The notes under the pieces were generated by a model that saw only the letters and a program-made list of their open reading frames with translations, was not told where the DNA came from and ran no database searches. This document shows, piece after piece, positions 8,212 through 16,367 of a DNA stretch of 24,024 nt. Made by a program: the position numbers and the translations under genes. The number at the start of each line of letters is the position of its first letter. Within the stretch, counting starts at the first letter, position 1. Source of the DNA: CAZDGV01 sp964505195 (GTDB lineage Bacteria > Bacteroidota > Bacteroidia > Chitinophagales > Chitinophagaceae); contig CAZDGV010000024.1 of NCBI GenBank assembly GCA_964505195.1, positions 1-24,024 on the forward strand. Reading direction: 5' to 3'.

Positions 8212-9812
8212 TCATTTTTTCTCTTTCACAGATGTAGGCTGATACTCTAATGGCAACAGCTTATCTATTTTTTCATAGCTCCAGTAGCCTTCCACTAGGA
8301 GCTCACGGGAAGGTTCAAAATGTCCGTTTGAAAAAAGTATCAGCGGTTCCGACACGCTGATTGATATAATACTGGTCTGGTCTAGCGGGATGCGATTTTT
8401 AGGAACAAAGCCCCCGCTGAAGAAATAGGCTTCTTCCTCTTTTTCGCGGGTGTAAGTGATATGCAGATAATGCTGAAAGTTGAACTTAACTTCACTGATA
8501 TTACGCCTGTCTACAAAACTGTCGGTCTGTAAGACTTGTTGATACAGGATGTTGCAAACAGCATTACTGGCCGCCTCTTGNNNNNNNNNNNNNNNNNNNN
8601 NNNNNNNNNNNNNNNNNNNNNNNNNNNNNNNNNNNNNNNNNNNNNNNNNNNNNNNNNNNNNNNNNNNNNNNNNNNNNNNNTCTGTAAGACTTGTTGATAC
8701 AGGATGTTGCAAACAGCATTACTGGCCGCCTCTTGCGATACGCCCAACACACGATAAAACATGGCCAGAATAGCATCTGGTGTTTTTCGCAGTTCAAGGA
8801 CCTCTGTCATACCGTCCTCAGTCATTGAAAAACGCAACGACAAACGCAAGGGTTCGCTAGAACTTGTATCAGCCTCCCATTGCTGTATCCGCTGAAGCAA
8901 CAAATTTGCTGCCAACTTAGGAAACTGGGGGGATAACTCATTACTGGTTTTGGCTGTGTTTTTTAATATCCGTTCCAGCAGTATTTCCCATTGGGGCGGA
9001 TGGATGTAAAAGGAATCAGTGACGAAGTCATTAAACTTTTTCAGAGAATCTAAACGTATTTTACGCAAGGCTCTCACCTCAAAGCCTTCGGCGGCTGTAG
9101 TACCATGATATAGCGAACGTATGAAATGCTGTAATGAACCATTATAAGCACTTTCCCGATTAAGAAGCCATGTCTGCTTTTTTTTGACTGCAGCTTTTAC
9201 AGTAATCATATCCCTAAACTGACTGCTTCCCTGTAACATAAGCTTTCGTTCATCATAGTTCAACTCAAATAATTCAAGCCAGTAGGTGATTTCATACCCC
9301 AGTGCATCATTGCGTATCTGCAAAGGTTTCTTTGCAGATACACGTAGGGTTCGGGTGTCTATATCCTCATAAAAAGACAATACCTGTGGGTTGAGAATAC
9401 GACATTGAGCCGCAAAGGGAGAATAACCGATGAAGCTTTTCAGAAACTCTTTTCCATACCGCTCCCATCCGTCTTTCAAAGGGCGCTGTATTACAACTTC
9501 CTGTAACTCTTCCACTCTTTCTGCAAGAAAGATGCGGAATGCTTGCGGAGCGTCAGGTGTAACATCTGCCGTTTGGACACGATACCCTACTGCTGAAACA
9601 GTAAGTTTATATGGTGGTAAGGGAAAACCTGCCAGACTTAACTGGCCCTGCGCATCAGCCACTTTTCCGTAGGTAGTACCGCTGATATATACTGAGGCGC
9701 CCTCTACCGGCTTGCCTGTACGCTCATTAATTACCGTTACTATTGATTGTCCGGACGCATATTTTGCAGCTGCAACAACTAAAAAAAAGAAAATTGCATT
9801 GAAATACCTCAT
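8212..9812 (-). CDS. Secreted CarboxypepD_reg-like domain protein, interrupted only by an assembly artefact
   Basis: Start ATG 9812, stop at 8212. An N-terminal signal peptide (about residues 1-21, ending KYASGQ) is followed by a carboxypeptidase-like regulatory Ig domain (about 23-105: TVINERTGKPVEGASVYI, GQLSLAGFPLPPYKLTVSAVGY, EELQEVVIQ). A roughly 370-residue region that I do not recognise follows, rich in aromatic and charged residues. As assembled, the frame breaks at the N run, but the same 55 bases occur on both sides. Removing one copy plus the 100 N (155 bases, not a multiple of three) joins ...FYRVLGVSQEAASNAV directly to ...QVLQTDSFVDRRN in one frame of 482 codons, i.e. 481 residues. 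I therefore annotate one intact gene, not two partial ones. CarboxypepD_reg domains are common at the N-terminus of cell-surface proteins in this phylum; the downstream part gives no function. It precedes katG on the same strand, 68 bases away. Confidence 0.85.
8526..8580. repeat. Left copy of the 55-base duplicated contig end
   Basis: Identical base for base to 8681-8735. Starts TCTGTAAGACTTG and ends CCGCCTCTTG directly at the N run. Confidence 0.95.
8581..8680. other. Assembly gap (100 N), probably spurious
   Basis: 100 N between two copies of the same 55 bases inside one reading frame. The two contigs overlap and should be merged, so the real gap length is probably zero with a 55-base overlap. 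Confidence 0.9.
8681..8735. repeat. Right copy of the 55-base duplicated contig end
   Basis: Identical to 8526-8580. Its downstream sequence continues the CarboxypepD_reg-domain gene in frame once the duplicate is collapsed. Confidence 0.95.
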
Positions 9813-9950
9813 ATGATATTTGCAGCGAGTTTTTATTGCGATGTAATTTAATGCTATCTGTCAGCCCGCAACTTCCGGATATGAAAATTTAACGTTTTAC
9901 CTTAATCGAAACGACATACGGATACTATTCAGTTACTCCTGCTGAATCAA

Positions 9951-9958
9951 TAATTTTG
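9951..9958 (+). promoter_or_regulatory. Possible -7 element for recX
   Basis: TAATTTTG matches TAnnTTTG but ends only 5 bases before the recX ATG, implying a leaderless or near-leaderless message. No TTG at 19-base spacing. A GAGG just before the ATG could alternatively be a weak ribosome-binding site. Confidence 0.25.
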
Positions 9959-9963
9959 AGGCG

Positions 9964-10428
9964 ATGCATCAATCTTCCCTCACCCCCGAACAAGCACTCC
10001 AAAAAATCAGGCATTACTGTGCCTACCAAGAGCGCTGTCACAGCGAAGTAAAAGAAAAGCTGTATGGTTATGGTCTGCATAAGGGAGCGGTAGAAAAAAT
10101 CATCAGCAGTTTAATTGAGGACGACTATCTGAATGAGGAACGATTTGCAGCACAGTTTGCAGGCGGACGCTTTCGAATGAAAAAATGGGGCAAAGTGAAA
10201 ATCAGATATGCATTAAGGCAAAAAAATGTAAGCGAATACTGTATAAAAAAGGGATTAAACGCCATCGACGAAGATGATTATCTGAATACGCTTGCGCAGT
10301 TGTTTGCCCAAAAACTCAAAGAGCTGAAAGGGCAGAAAAATCAATTCATCCGCAAAAGAAAAATACAGGACTACCTAATACAGAAAGGGTATGAAAGCGA
10401 TTTGATTTATTCCTTGCTTCGAAAGTAG
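9964..10428 (+). CDS. recX: Regulatory protein RecX
   Basis: 154 residues, the usual length. RecX binds RecA filaments and modulates recombination and the SOS response in the cytoplasm. The three-helix-repeat architecture is visible: LTPEQALQKIRHYCAYQERCHSEVKEKLYGYGL, then IISSLIEDDYLNEERFAAQFAGGRFRMKKWGKVKIRYALRQKNVS, then a C-terminal RKIQDYLIQKGYESDLIYSLLRK. The 'DDYLNEERFA' block with the following 'K.G..KI...L' is the RecX hallmark. recA is not in the window. It is followed 86 bases later by the lpxR-like gene on the same strand. Confidence 0.93.
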   Translation: MHQSSLTPEQALQKIRHYCAYQERCHSEVKEKLYGYGLHKGAVEKIISSLIEDDYLNEERFAAQFAGGRFRMKKWGKVKIRYALRQKNVSEYCIKKGLNAIDEDDYLNTLAQLFAQKLKELKGQKNQFIRKRKIQDYLIQKGYESDLIYSLLRK

Positions 10429-10514
10429 TCCAATGAGTAATGGGATTGAGCGAATTTGTACTTGATTTCAGAATACAAAGAATTTACCGCAGTGAAATCA
10501 TGTAATTTTAGCAC

Positions 10515-11468
10515 ATGTTTCGCGCTTTGATGATGGTCGCCCTTTCTTGCCTGGGCTTATTCACACAAGCACAGGAAAAAGTATTCAGCAAAGAGCTGCT
10601 GTTGCTCACCGAAAATGATAACTATGATTTTGGAGGCATCGACCGATACTATTCCAACGGCTTGTTGCTTCAATACAATACACTCAGCAAAAAAACACCG
10701 CGTAACAAGTTTGTAAAAAGGATCCACAACTGGGAAGCCGGCATTAAAATTTATAACCCTTTTCGCAACAACCGCTCTCTGGCAGTTGTAACCGAAATGA
10801 TGGATCGGCCCTATGCGGGGTGGACCTACCTCTCCTATGGAAAAACACAAATTGCCAAGAGCGGCAATGTGATGCAGTATCATATAACAGCCGGAATCAT
10901 GGGGCCGGCATCCCAAGCACAGCAGGTGCAGGAAGCATGGCATCGTATGTGGGGGATTTATCGCCTTTACGGATGGGAATTACAAGTAAACAATGCCCTA
11001 GGTGTAAATTTGAATGCTGCCTACTTCCCGCAGATACATGCATCTCATTCACTTCGCTTTCGCATGAATGGCATACTGCAGGGTGGTGTGGGGAATACGT
11101 TTACCCATGCCGTCGTGGGCATGCTTTTTCAAACAGGAAAACTGCAACCCGCTCATCAAAGTGCATGGTGGGGTGCAGCGCTTGGCAAAAAAGAAAAAGC
11201 CTCTACAAAGCATGAATCCATTTTTTTCGCTGAGCCTTCCATCATGCTGCAGGCATATAATGCGACCATACAGGGCGGTATGTTTGTTAGCGATAAAGGA
11301 AAATTCATTACGCCCATTCGTGCACTAGTGGGACAATTGCGCACCGGCATGCTTCTTTCGGGTAATCGCACTTCATTTCGCTGGTATTATACATTTCGTA
11401 CCAAAGAAGGGGCACGCATGCGAAGAGGTGAAGCGTGGGGAAGCATTGGCCTGAGTCATCGGTTTTAA
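10515..11468 (+). CDS. LpxR-like lipid A 3'-O-deacylase family outer-membrane protein (DUF2219)
   Basis: 317 residues with a signal peptide (residues 1-20, ...LGLFTQAQ). LpxR removes the 3'-acyloxyacyl chain of lipid A at the outer membrane and forms a 12-stranded barrel. Family signatures are all present: TENDNY (Asn34, Asp35), GIDRYYSNG (Asp43, Ser47), MMDRPYAGWTYLSYG, and GPASQAQQVQEAWHRMWG with Gln139 and His143. The Asn-Asp pair, the Ser, and the Gln-x3-His spacing correspond to the active site described for Salmonella LpxR (N9, D10, S34, Q118, H122), so the protein is probably catalytically competent. The barrel continues to a C-terminal aromatic strand ending in Phe (GSIGLSHRF), typical for outer-membrane insertion. 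The actual substrate in Bacteroidota lipid A is an inference. It is followed 22 bases later by the omega-amidase gene, possibly co-transcribed. Confidence 0.88.
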   Translation: MFRALMMVALSCLGLFTQAQEKVFSKELLLLTENDNYDFGGIDRYYSNGLLLQYNTLSKKTPRNKFVKRIHNWEAGIKIYNPFRNNRSLAVVTEMMDRPYAGWTYLSYGKTQIAKSGNVMQYHITAGIMGPASQAQQVQEAWHRMWGIYRLYGWELQVNNALGVNLNAAYFPQIHASHSLRFRMNGILQGGVGNTFTHAVVGMLFQTGKLQPAHQSAWWGAALGKKEKASTKHESIFFAEPSIMLQAYNATIQGGMFVSDKGKFITPIRALVGQLRTGMLLSGNRTSFRWYYTFRTKEGARMRRGEAWGSIGLSHRF

Positions 11469-11490
11469 TAATTATCACGAACTTAGCCAT

Positions 11491-12291
11491 ATGTCACCGC
11501 TCCGTTTTACACTCATACAAACACATCTCTTCTGGGAAGACAAAGTTGCCAATCTACAAATGCTGGAGCAAAAACTACGCCAGTTGCCGGAAGATACACA
11601 TGTTGTTATCCTCCCTGAAATGTTCAGTACCGGCTTCAGCATGCAACCCGAACTGCTTGCCGAAACAATGGAGAACACTACAATTACATGGATGAAAAAT
11701 TTAGCTGCTGAATTGAAGATCATTTTAACAGGCAGCATTATGGTACGCGAAGAGGGAAATGAAGGTGCGAAATATTTCAACCGCTTGTTGTGGGTGCTTC
11801 CAAACGGACAGCTGGGGTATTACGACAAACGACATCTCTTCGCTTTTGGAGATGAAGACAAACACTATACGCCGGGCGATAAAAGATTTATCGCTTCTGT
11901 AAACGGATGGAAAATCAATTTGCAGATCTGTTATGATTTACGCTTCCCCGTTTGGGCACGTCAAAGCAATCCCGACACACCTGAATACGATGTGCTAATC
12001 TATATCGCCAACTGGCCTGAAAGAAGAGCGCATGCCTGGAAAACCTTACTCGCAGCCCGTGCCATCGAAAATCAATCCTATGTGATCGGGGTAAATCGTA
12101 TTGGAGAGGATGGAAAGGGAATATATCATAGTGGTGACAGCATGATTGTAAATCCACTAGGAGAAGTATTATATCACAAAGCACATGAAGAGGATATCTT
12201 CACCATCGAGCTGCACCAACACGAACTGCAGCAGATTCGGCAAACGCTTCCCTTTCTAAGAGACGGAGATCATTTTCAGTTGCTTTCGTAG
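11491..12291 (+). CDS. Nitrilase-superfamily omega-amidase (YafV/Nit2-like)
   Basis: 266 residues, cytoplasmic. The Glu-Lys-Cys catalytic triad of the nitrilase superfamily is visible: Glu43 in VVILPEMFSTGFSM, Lys113 in GYYDKRHLFAF, and Cys147 in NLQICYDLRFPVWAR. The GDE-like block before HYTPG and the YDLRFP context match the YafV/Nit2 omega-amidase branch, which hydrolyses alpha-ketoglutaramate or alpha-keto-succinamate made by transaminases and so recycles them. Substrate assignment is by family resemblance only; a general carbon-nitrogen hydrolase remains possible. It starts 22 bases after the LpxR-like gene, with no functional link obvious, and converges on thiL with 22 bases between stops and no terminator in that space. 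Confidence 0.9.
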   Translation: MSPLRFTLIQTHLFWEDKVANLQMLEQKLRQLPEDTHVVILPEMFSTGFSMQPELLAETMENTTITWMKNLAAELKIILTGSIMVREEGNEGAKYFNRLLWVLPNGQLGYYDKRHLFAFGDEDKHYTPGDKRFIASVNGWKINLQICYDLRFPVWARQSNPDTPEYDVLIYIANWPERRAHAWKTLLAARAIENQSYVIGVNRIGEDGKGIYHSGDSMIVNPLGEVLYHKAHEEDIFTIELHQHELQQIRQTLPFLRDGDHFQLLS

Positions 12292-12313
12292 CGAATTACT
12301 ATGCAACACTGCC

Positions 12314-13354
12314 CTACTTAGCAGAGGGGAAGGCATTCCACCCTTGTGCGGTAATATGATGTTTACTGCCACCGCGGGTAATAATCGTAGCACCTTCTTC
12401 CGGTTTGGTTATATAACCGATTACATTGACGCCTTCTACATCCTTGATTTTATCGTAGTCTTGCTGATCAATCGTAAACAGCAATTCGTAATCTTCTCCG
12501 CCGCTGAGAGCACAAGCTGTAGGATCTAATTCAAGCTTATAGGCAAACTGACGAGCATCGTCGTGCACCGGAATTTTTTCTTCATACAACACTACACCAC
12601 AATTGCTTTGCTTGCATATATGAAGCAAATCGCTGCTCAGTCCGTCACTAATGTCCATCATGCTGGTGGGCACCAGTTTTTCTCTTTCAAAAAAAGCAAT
12701 GATGTCCTTTCTTGCTTCCGGCTTCAGCAATCTGCCTACGATATACTCCTGGTTTTCCAAATCGGGCTGCACACCTTTTGTTTCAAGAAATACTTTCTTC
12801 TCACGCTCCAGCAACAACAGACCCAAATAAGCAGCACCGAGATAGCCACTCACACAAACCAAGTCGTTCTGTTTTGCAGTACTGCGTTTTACATATTTAT
12901 CCGGCGCAACTTCTCCGATGGCTGTTACGCTAATAATAAATCCTTTTGCCGATGAAGTGGTATCACCGCCTACCAAATCCACACCATATGCATCGCAGGC
13001 AGCGTAAACGCCTTCATAAAAAGTTTCCACATCTTCTACGCTAAAACGATTACTGATGCCCAAGCTTAATACTAGCTGCGTAGGTGTGGCATTCATGGCA
13101 TACAGATCACTTAGGTTTACCACAACACTTTTATAACCAAGGTGCTTCAAAGGCGTGTACATAAGATCAAAATGAACGCCCTCTATGAGCAAATCGGTTG
13201 TAACAACCGTTTGTCTACCATAATGATCCAGCACTGCCGCATCATCGCCTACACCCAGCACCGATGAAGCATTATGAAACTCTATATTTTTTGTGAGATG
13301 GTCGATCAAACCAAATTCACCCAGCGAGCTGATTTCTGTACGCTCATTCTCCAT
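12314..13354 (-). CDS. thiL: Thiamine-monophosphate kinase
   Basis: ThiL phosphorylates thiamine monophosphate to thiamine diphosphate with ATP, the last step of cofactor synthesis. 346 residues. The N-terminal SVLGVGDDAAVLD (about 31-43) and TTDLLIEGVHFD (52-63) are the metal/ATP and substrate-binding loops of the AIRS/PurM-like fold; NLSDLYAMNA (80-89), GGDTTSSAKG (129-138) and MDISDGLSSDL follow in the expected order. Start ATG 13354. It is the second gene after the inositol-phosphatase-family gene on the same strand, 147 bases away, so it may or may not be co-transcribed. No other thiamine genes and no TPP riboswitch are seen upstream. Confidence 0.95.
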   Translation of the reverse strand: MENERTEISSLGEFGLIDHLTKNIEFHNASSVLGVGDDAAVLDHYGRQTVVTTDLLIEGVHFDLMYTPLKHLGYKSVVVNLSDLYAMNATPTQLVLSLGISNRFSVEDVETFYEGVYAACDAYGVDLVGGDTTSSAKGFIISVTAIGEVAPDKYVKRSTAKQNDLVCVSGYLGAAYLGLLLLEREKKVFLETKGVQPDLENQEYIVGRLLKPEARKDIIAFFEREKLVPTSMMDISDGLSSDLLHICKQSNCGVVLYEEKIPVHDDARQFAYKLELDPTACALSGGEDYELLFTIDQQDYDKIKDVEGVNVIGYITKPEEGATIITRGGSKHHITAQGWNAFPSAK

Positions 13355-13410
13355 GTATATGCTATTTTAAAATGTATCCTGTTAACAAAAGAAAAGATTG
13401 TTTGTACCAT

Positions 13411-13426
13411 GACGATTCAAATCGTC
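13411..13426. repeat. Perfect inverted repeat between suhB-like gene and thiL
   Basis: GACGAT-TCAA-ATCGTC, 6-bp arms with a 4-base loop. No T run follows on either strand, so it is not a classical terminator; it could be an operator or a chance palindrome. Confidence 0.4.
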
Positions 13427-13501
13427 TCTTATCCTGCATAAAGTTCGTTGATTTCACTAGGATGCTGATGAATAAATATTTGCAGCAAAACAGTAAGCCG
13501 A

Positions 13502-14278
13502 TTACGATGCCTTGCCTTCTATCCACCTCAACATCTCATCATGTATTTTTCCATTGGTAGCCAGCAAATGCGGCTGGTAGGGTGAATAATATGCTCCCGA
13601 AAAATCAGTGACCTTTCCTCCTGCTTCTTCTACCATCAAAAAGCCCGCAGCACTGTCCCATGCCTGCAGCTTATGCTCATAAAAACCATCAAACCTACCT
13701 GCAGCCACCCAGCACAAATCAATTGCGGCACTGCCAAGGCGGCGCACGGGAATGCCTTTTCGTATAAAGCGCTCAAATACCTGTAAGGGACCATTGGGCA
13801 TATCGAGATAGGTATAAGGAAATCCGGTAACCAAGCAGCTCTTCACCACTTCGCTCTGATCACTTACATGGATGGGACGATCATTTAATGTAGCGCCGGC
13901 TCCCCTTTCTGCGAGATAGAATTCATTCATTAAGGGATTATACACTGCGCCGAATATCATCTTCCCGTTTTGCTCAACGGCAATACTCACGCAACAGAGG
14001 GGAATACCATTTGCAAAGTTCACGGTTCCATCGATGGGGTCGATGATCCATTTGTAATTTGAGTCCATCACCACTTCACCGGTTTCTTCGCTCAAAATGG
14101 CATGATCGGGATGATGACGCCGAATGACTTCAAAAATGGCTTTTTCAGATGCATGATCGGCTTCCGTAACCAGATTATTAATACCCTCTTTGTTGGAAAT
14201 CGTAAAATCTTGCTCGAAATAACGCAACAATTCCGCTGCACCTGCGCGGGTTGCTTCAATAAGGGTTTGTTTGATCAT
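13502..14278 (-). CDS. Inositol monophosphatase family protein (SuhB-like)
   Basis: 258 residues from ATG 14278. An in-frame TTG at 14308 would add ten residues, but the family N-terminus aligns best with MIKQTLIEATRAG. The family hydrolyses sugar or inositol monophosphates, or 3'-phosphoadenosine phosphate in the CysQ branch. Metal-binding motifs are complete: LVTEADHASE (37-46), SEETGE (63-68), IIDPIDGTVNFANGIP (residues 79-93, Asp80, Asp83, Gly84, Thr85), and QAWDSAAG with Asp208. The pattern resembles SuhB/inositol-1-monophosphatase more than CysQ, but substrate cannot be fixed from motifs. It is divergent from the glycosyltransferase gene, with 108 bases between the starts. Confidence 0.9.
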   Translation of the reverse strand: MIKQTLIEATRAGAAELLRYFEQDFTISNKEGINNLVTEADHASEKAIFEVIRRHHPDHAILSEETGEVVMDSNYKWIIDPIDGTVNFANGIPLCCVSIAVEQNGKMIFGAVYNPLMNEFYLAERGAGATLNDRPIHVSDQSEVVKSCLVTGFPYTYLDMPNGPLQVFERFIRKGIPVRRLGSAAIDLCWVAAGRFDGFYEHKLQAWDSAAGFLMVEEAGGKVTDFSGAYYSPYQPHLLATNGKIHDEMLRWIEGKAS

Positions 14279-14281
14279 CCG

Positions 14282-14289
14282 CAAATATA
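14282..14289 (-). promoter_or_regulatory. Possible -7 element for the suhB-like gene
   Basis: Minus strand TATATTTG matches TAnnTTTG but lies only 3 bases before ATG 14278. A TTG is 16 bases upstream instead of the usual 19. If real, the message would be leaderless. Confidence 0.3.
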
Positions 14290-14367
14290 ATGAAGCGCGT
14301 TCTTCCAACGAATCATTGAATGCTGCAGCTCATGTTGATTTATCCGCTTATTTTGAATTTAAGCGGT

Positions 14368-14375
14368 TAGCTTTG
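14368..14375 (+). promoter_or_regulatory. Possible -7 element for the glycosyltransferase gene
   Basis: TAGCTTTG matches TAnnTTTG, 11 bases before ATG 14387. No correctly spaced TTG. Confidence 0.35.
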
Positions 14376-14386
14376 AAAACGCTTAT

Positions 14387-16333
14387 ATGGAACTGTCTGT
14401 CATCATTGTAAACTATAATGTAAAGTTTTTTCTGGAGCAATGCTTGCTTTCGGTGCAGAAAGCGATGCGAAGCATGTCAGGAGAAATTTTAGTGATAGAC
14501 AATGCAAGCAAAGATGGCAGCCGGACATATTTACAAGATAAATTTCCCGATGTTCGTTTTTTCTGGAACGATGAGAATATAGGTTTTGCAAAAGCCAATA
14601 ACCTTGCTTTGAAAGCAGCGCAAGGGAATTATATTCTTTTTCTCAATCCCGATACCATTGTGCCTGAAGATTGCTTTGAAAAATGCATTGCTTTTATGCA
14701 GCTGCATCCGGAAGCGGGCGCGCTGGGTGTACAAATGCTAGATGGCAGTGGACGGTTCCTTCCTGAAAGCAAGCGTGCTTTTCCTTCCTTGTTTCCTGCG
14801 CTTTTCCGGCTATCAGGCTTAAGCCGGCTCTTTCCGAAATCATCGCTATTGAACCGTTATCATTTAGGCCATCTCGATCAAAACAAAAATCATCCCGTAG
14901 ATGTACTGGCCGGCGCCTTCATGCTTGCAAGAAAAGAAGTGCTGTCAAATACTGGAAGCTTTGATGAGCGGTTTTTTATGTACGCTGAGGATATTGATTT
15001 GAGTTACCGCATTCGAAAGGCAGGATATAAAAACTACTACTTCAGCGAATGCAGCATCATCCATTTCAAAGGAGAAAGCACGCACAAAGCCTCACTGAAT
15101 TATGTGAAGATGTTTTATCATGCCATGAGTTTGTTTGTAGACAAACATTATACCGGAGTGCATGCAAAGGTCTTTCGCATTTTTATTCATACTGCCATTT
15201 GGATGCGTGCCATGCTTAGTATAGTAAAACGATTGATTCGCAGCGCTGCACTTCCTCTGCTGGATGCCGCACTCATTTTAGCATGCTTTGAAGCATCTAA
15301 AATCTTTTGGTCGAATAACGTACGAACAGATGTGCAATATTTAGATGCATTGCTTCGAAACAGCTTCATTTTCTTTACCATCCTTTTCCTCGGAACCGGC
15401 TATTTCAGCGGACTCTACGAAAGAAAAATCAAGCCGCGTAAGCTTTTCTATGCATTGCTTACCGCACTGATTACGCTAATGATTGCATACGGATTGCTGC
15501 CAGAGCAGCTACGTTTTTCGCGGGGCATGGTGGCGATGGGTGCATTGCTAAGCTTTGGCGCACTCAGCATCTGGCGGCAACTCTTGTTACAATTGCATGT
15601 GCTTGAAAAAGCAATTCCAAATGAGCAATTACAAACACTGGTTGTAGGCACAGAGGAGGATTTTCAAAAGATCAATCAACTACTTGAGACGCACCGAAAC
15701 ATAATTGTATTAAAAGGTTTTGTGAGTCCGTTTAACGAAAGTACCGCGATGGGTAATCTGCAACAGCTAGAAAGCATTCTGGCAGGTACGCCCATTCAGG
15801 CTGTGATCATTTGCGAGGGCGCTGCAATACGATTTGAAGAAAGCATTGCGCTGTTCAAACAACTGGGTCATCGCGTAAAGCTATTTATGCATGCTGCCAA
15901 CAGCAATAGTATTGTAGGTAGTACGGAACGTAATGAAAGCGGTGAAGCAATTGTCGGACAAATGCCCTACCGACTGGCGGAAAGTGAACAGCAGCGAAGA
16001 AAACGTTTGCTGGACGTAGGTAGCGCACTGATATTGTTGATCAGTTTTCCAATACATTTTATCACTCATCCACAAGCAGCAACTATGTTAATGAATGCCC
16101 TACTGGTGTTGCTGAACCGCCGTACCTGGATCGGTTTCAAAACACAGGCAGCTCATCTGCCGGCACTCAAACCTTCCGTACTCAATGCCGCAGGCATGCC
16201 CCATCACAGTAATTCCCTACTCTACGATAGTCAGCTTCTTACAGATGAATGGTATGCCGAAACTTTTGACGTGGTGCAAGAATTAAAAATGCTTGTTAAA
16301 AGCTATAAAAAATTAGGGGCAAAACAGCATTGA
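14387..16333 (+). CDS. Family 2 glycosyltransferase fused to a four-helix membrane region and a CoA_binding_3-like domain
   Basis: 648 residues. Residues 1-255 are a GT-A glycosyltransferase of the rhamnosyltransferase-like (WbbL) type: SVIIVNYNV at 4-12, VIDNASKDGS at 36-45, NIGFAKANNLA at 64-74, FLNPD at 85-89 (Asp89 as metal ligand), and the acceptor-side YAEDIDLSYRIRKAG at 199-213. Four hydrophobic segments follow (about 288-306, 326-343, 353-371, 380-398), then a Rossmann-like segment (about 415-512: TLVVGTEEDFQKI, VLKGFVSP, LESILAG, AVIICEG). The order resembles the membrane and CoA_binding_3 part of WcaJ-type polyprenyl glycosylphosphotransferases. The last 110 residues begin like the sugar-transferase domain (RRKRLLDVGSALILLISFP) and end LVKSYKKLG, but the conserved catalytic core between is missing. 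It probably transfers a sugar in surface polysaccharide or lipopolysaccharide assembly at the inner membrane. The second half may be a scaffold. The GH3 gene starts 34 bases later. Confidence 0.85.
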   Translation: MELSVIIVNYNVKFFLEQCLLSVQKAMRSMSGEILVIDNASKDGSRTYLQDKFPDVRFFWNDENIGFAKANNLALKAAQGNYILFLNPDTIVPEDCFEKCIAFMQLHPEAGALGVQMLDGSGRFLPESKRAFPSLFPALFRLSGLSRLFPKSSLLNRYHLGHLDQNKNHPVDVLAGAFMLARKEVLSNTGSFDERFFMYAEDIDLSYRIRKAGYKNYYFSECSIIHFKGESTHKASLNYVKMFYHAMSLFVDKHYTGVHAKVFRIFIHTAIWMRAMLSIVKRLIRSAALPLLDAALILACFEASKIFWSNNVRTDVQYLDALLRNSFIFFTILFLGTGYFSGLYERKIKPRKLFYALLTALITLMIAYGLLPEQLRFSRGMVAMGALLSFGALSIWRQLLLQLHVLEKAIPNEQLQTLVVGTEEDFQKINQLLETHRNIIVLKGFVSPFNESTAMGNLQQLESILAGTPIQAVIICEGAAIRFEESIALFKQLGHRVKLFMHAANSNSIVGSTERNESGEAIVGQMPYRLAESEQQRRKRLLDVGSALILLISFPIHFITHPQAATMLMNALLVLLNRRTWIGFKTQAAHLPALKPSVLNAAGMPHHSNSLLYDSQLLTDEWYAETFDVVQELKMLVKSYKKLGAKQH

Positions 16334-16338
16334 GTGTT

Positions 16339-16346
16339 TACATTTG
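16339..16346 (+). promoter_or_regulatory. Possible -7 element for the GH3 gene
   Basis: TACATTTG matches TAnnTTTG in the 34-base gap before ATG 16368. No TTG at 19 bases; read-through from the glycosyltransferase gene is equally possible. Confidence 0.35.
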
Positions 16347-16367
16347 TCCTCACCACTATTATTGCTG

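Noticed and set aside
8526..8735. Insertion sequence or true tandem duplication at the second gap
   Set aside because: The 55-base repeats touch the N run on both sides and collapse to an intact frame; target-site duplications are far shorter, and no transposase fragment is visible.
14279..14308. Ten-residue N-terminal extension of the suhB-like gene from a TTG codon
   Set aside because: TTG start, no family match for the extra residues, and it would place the start upstream of the -7-like element.
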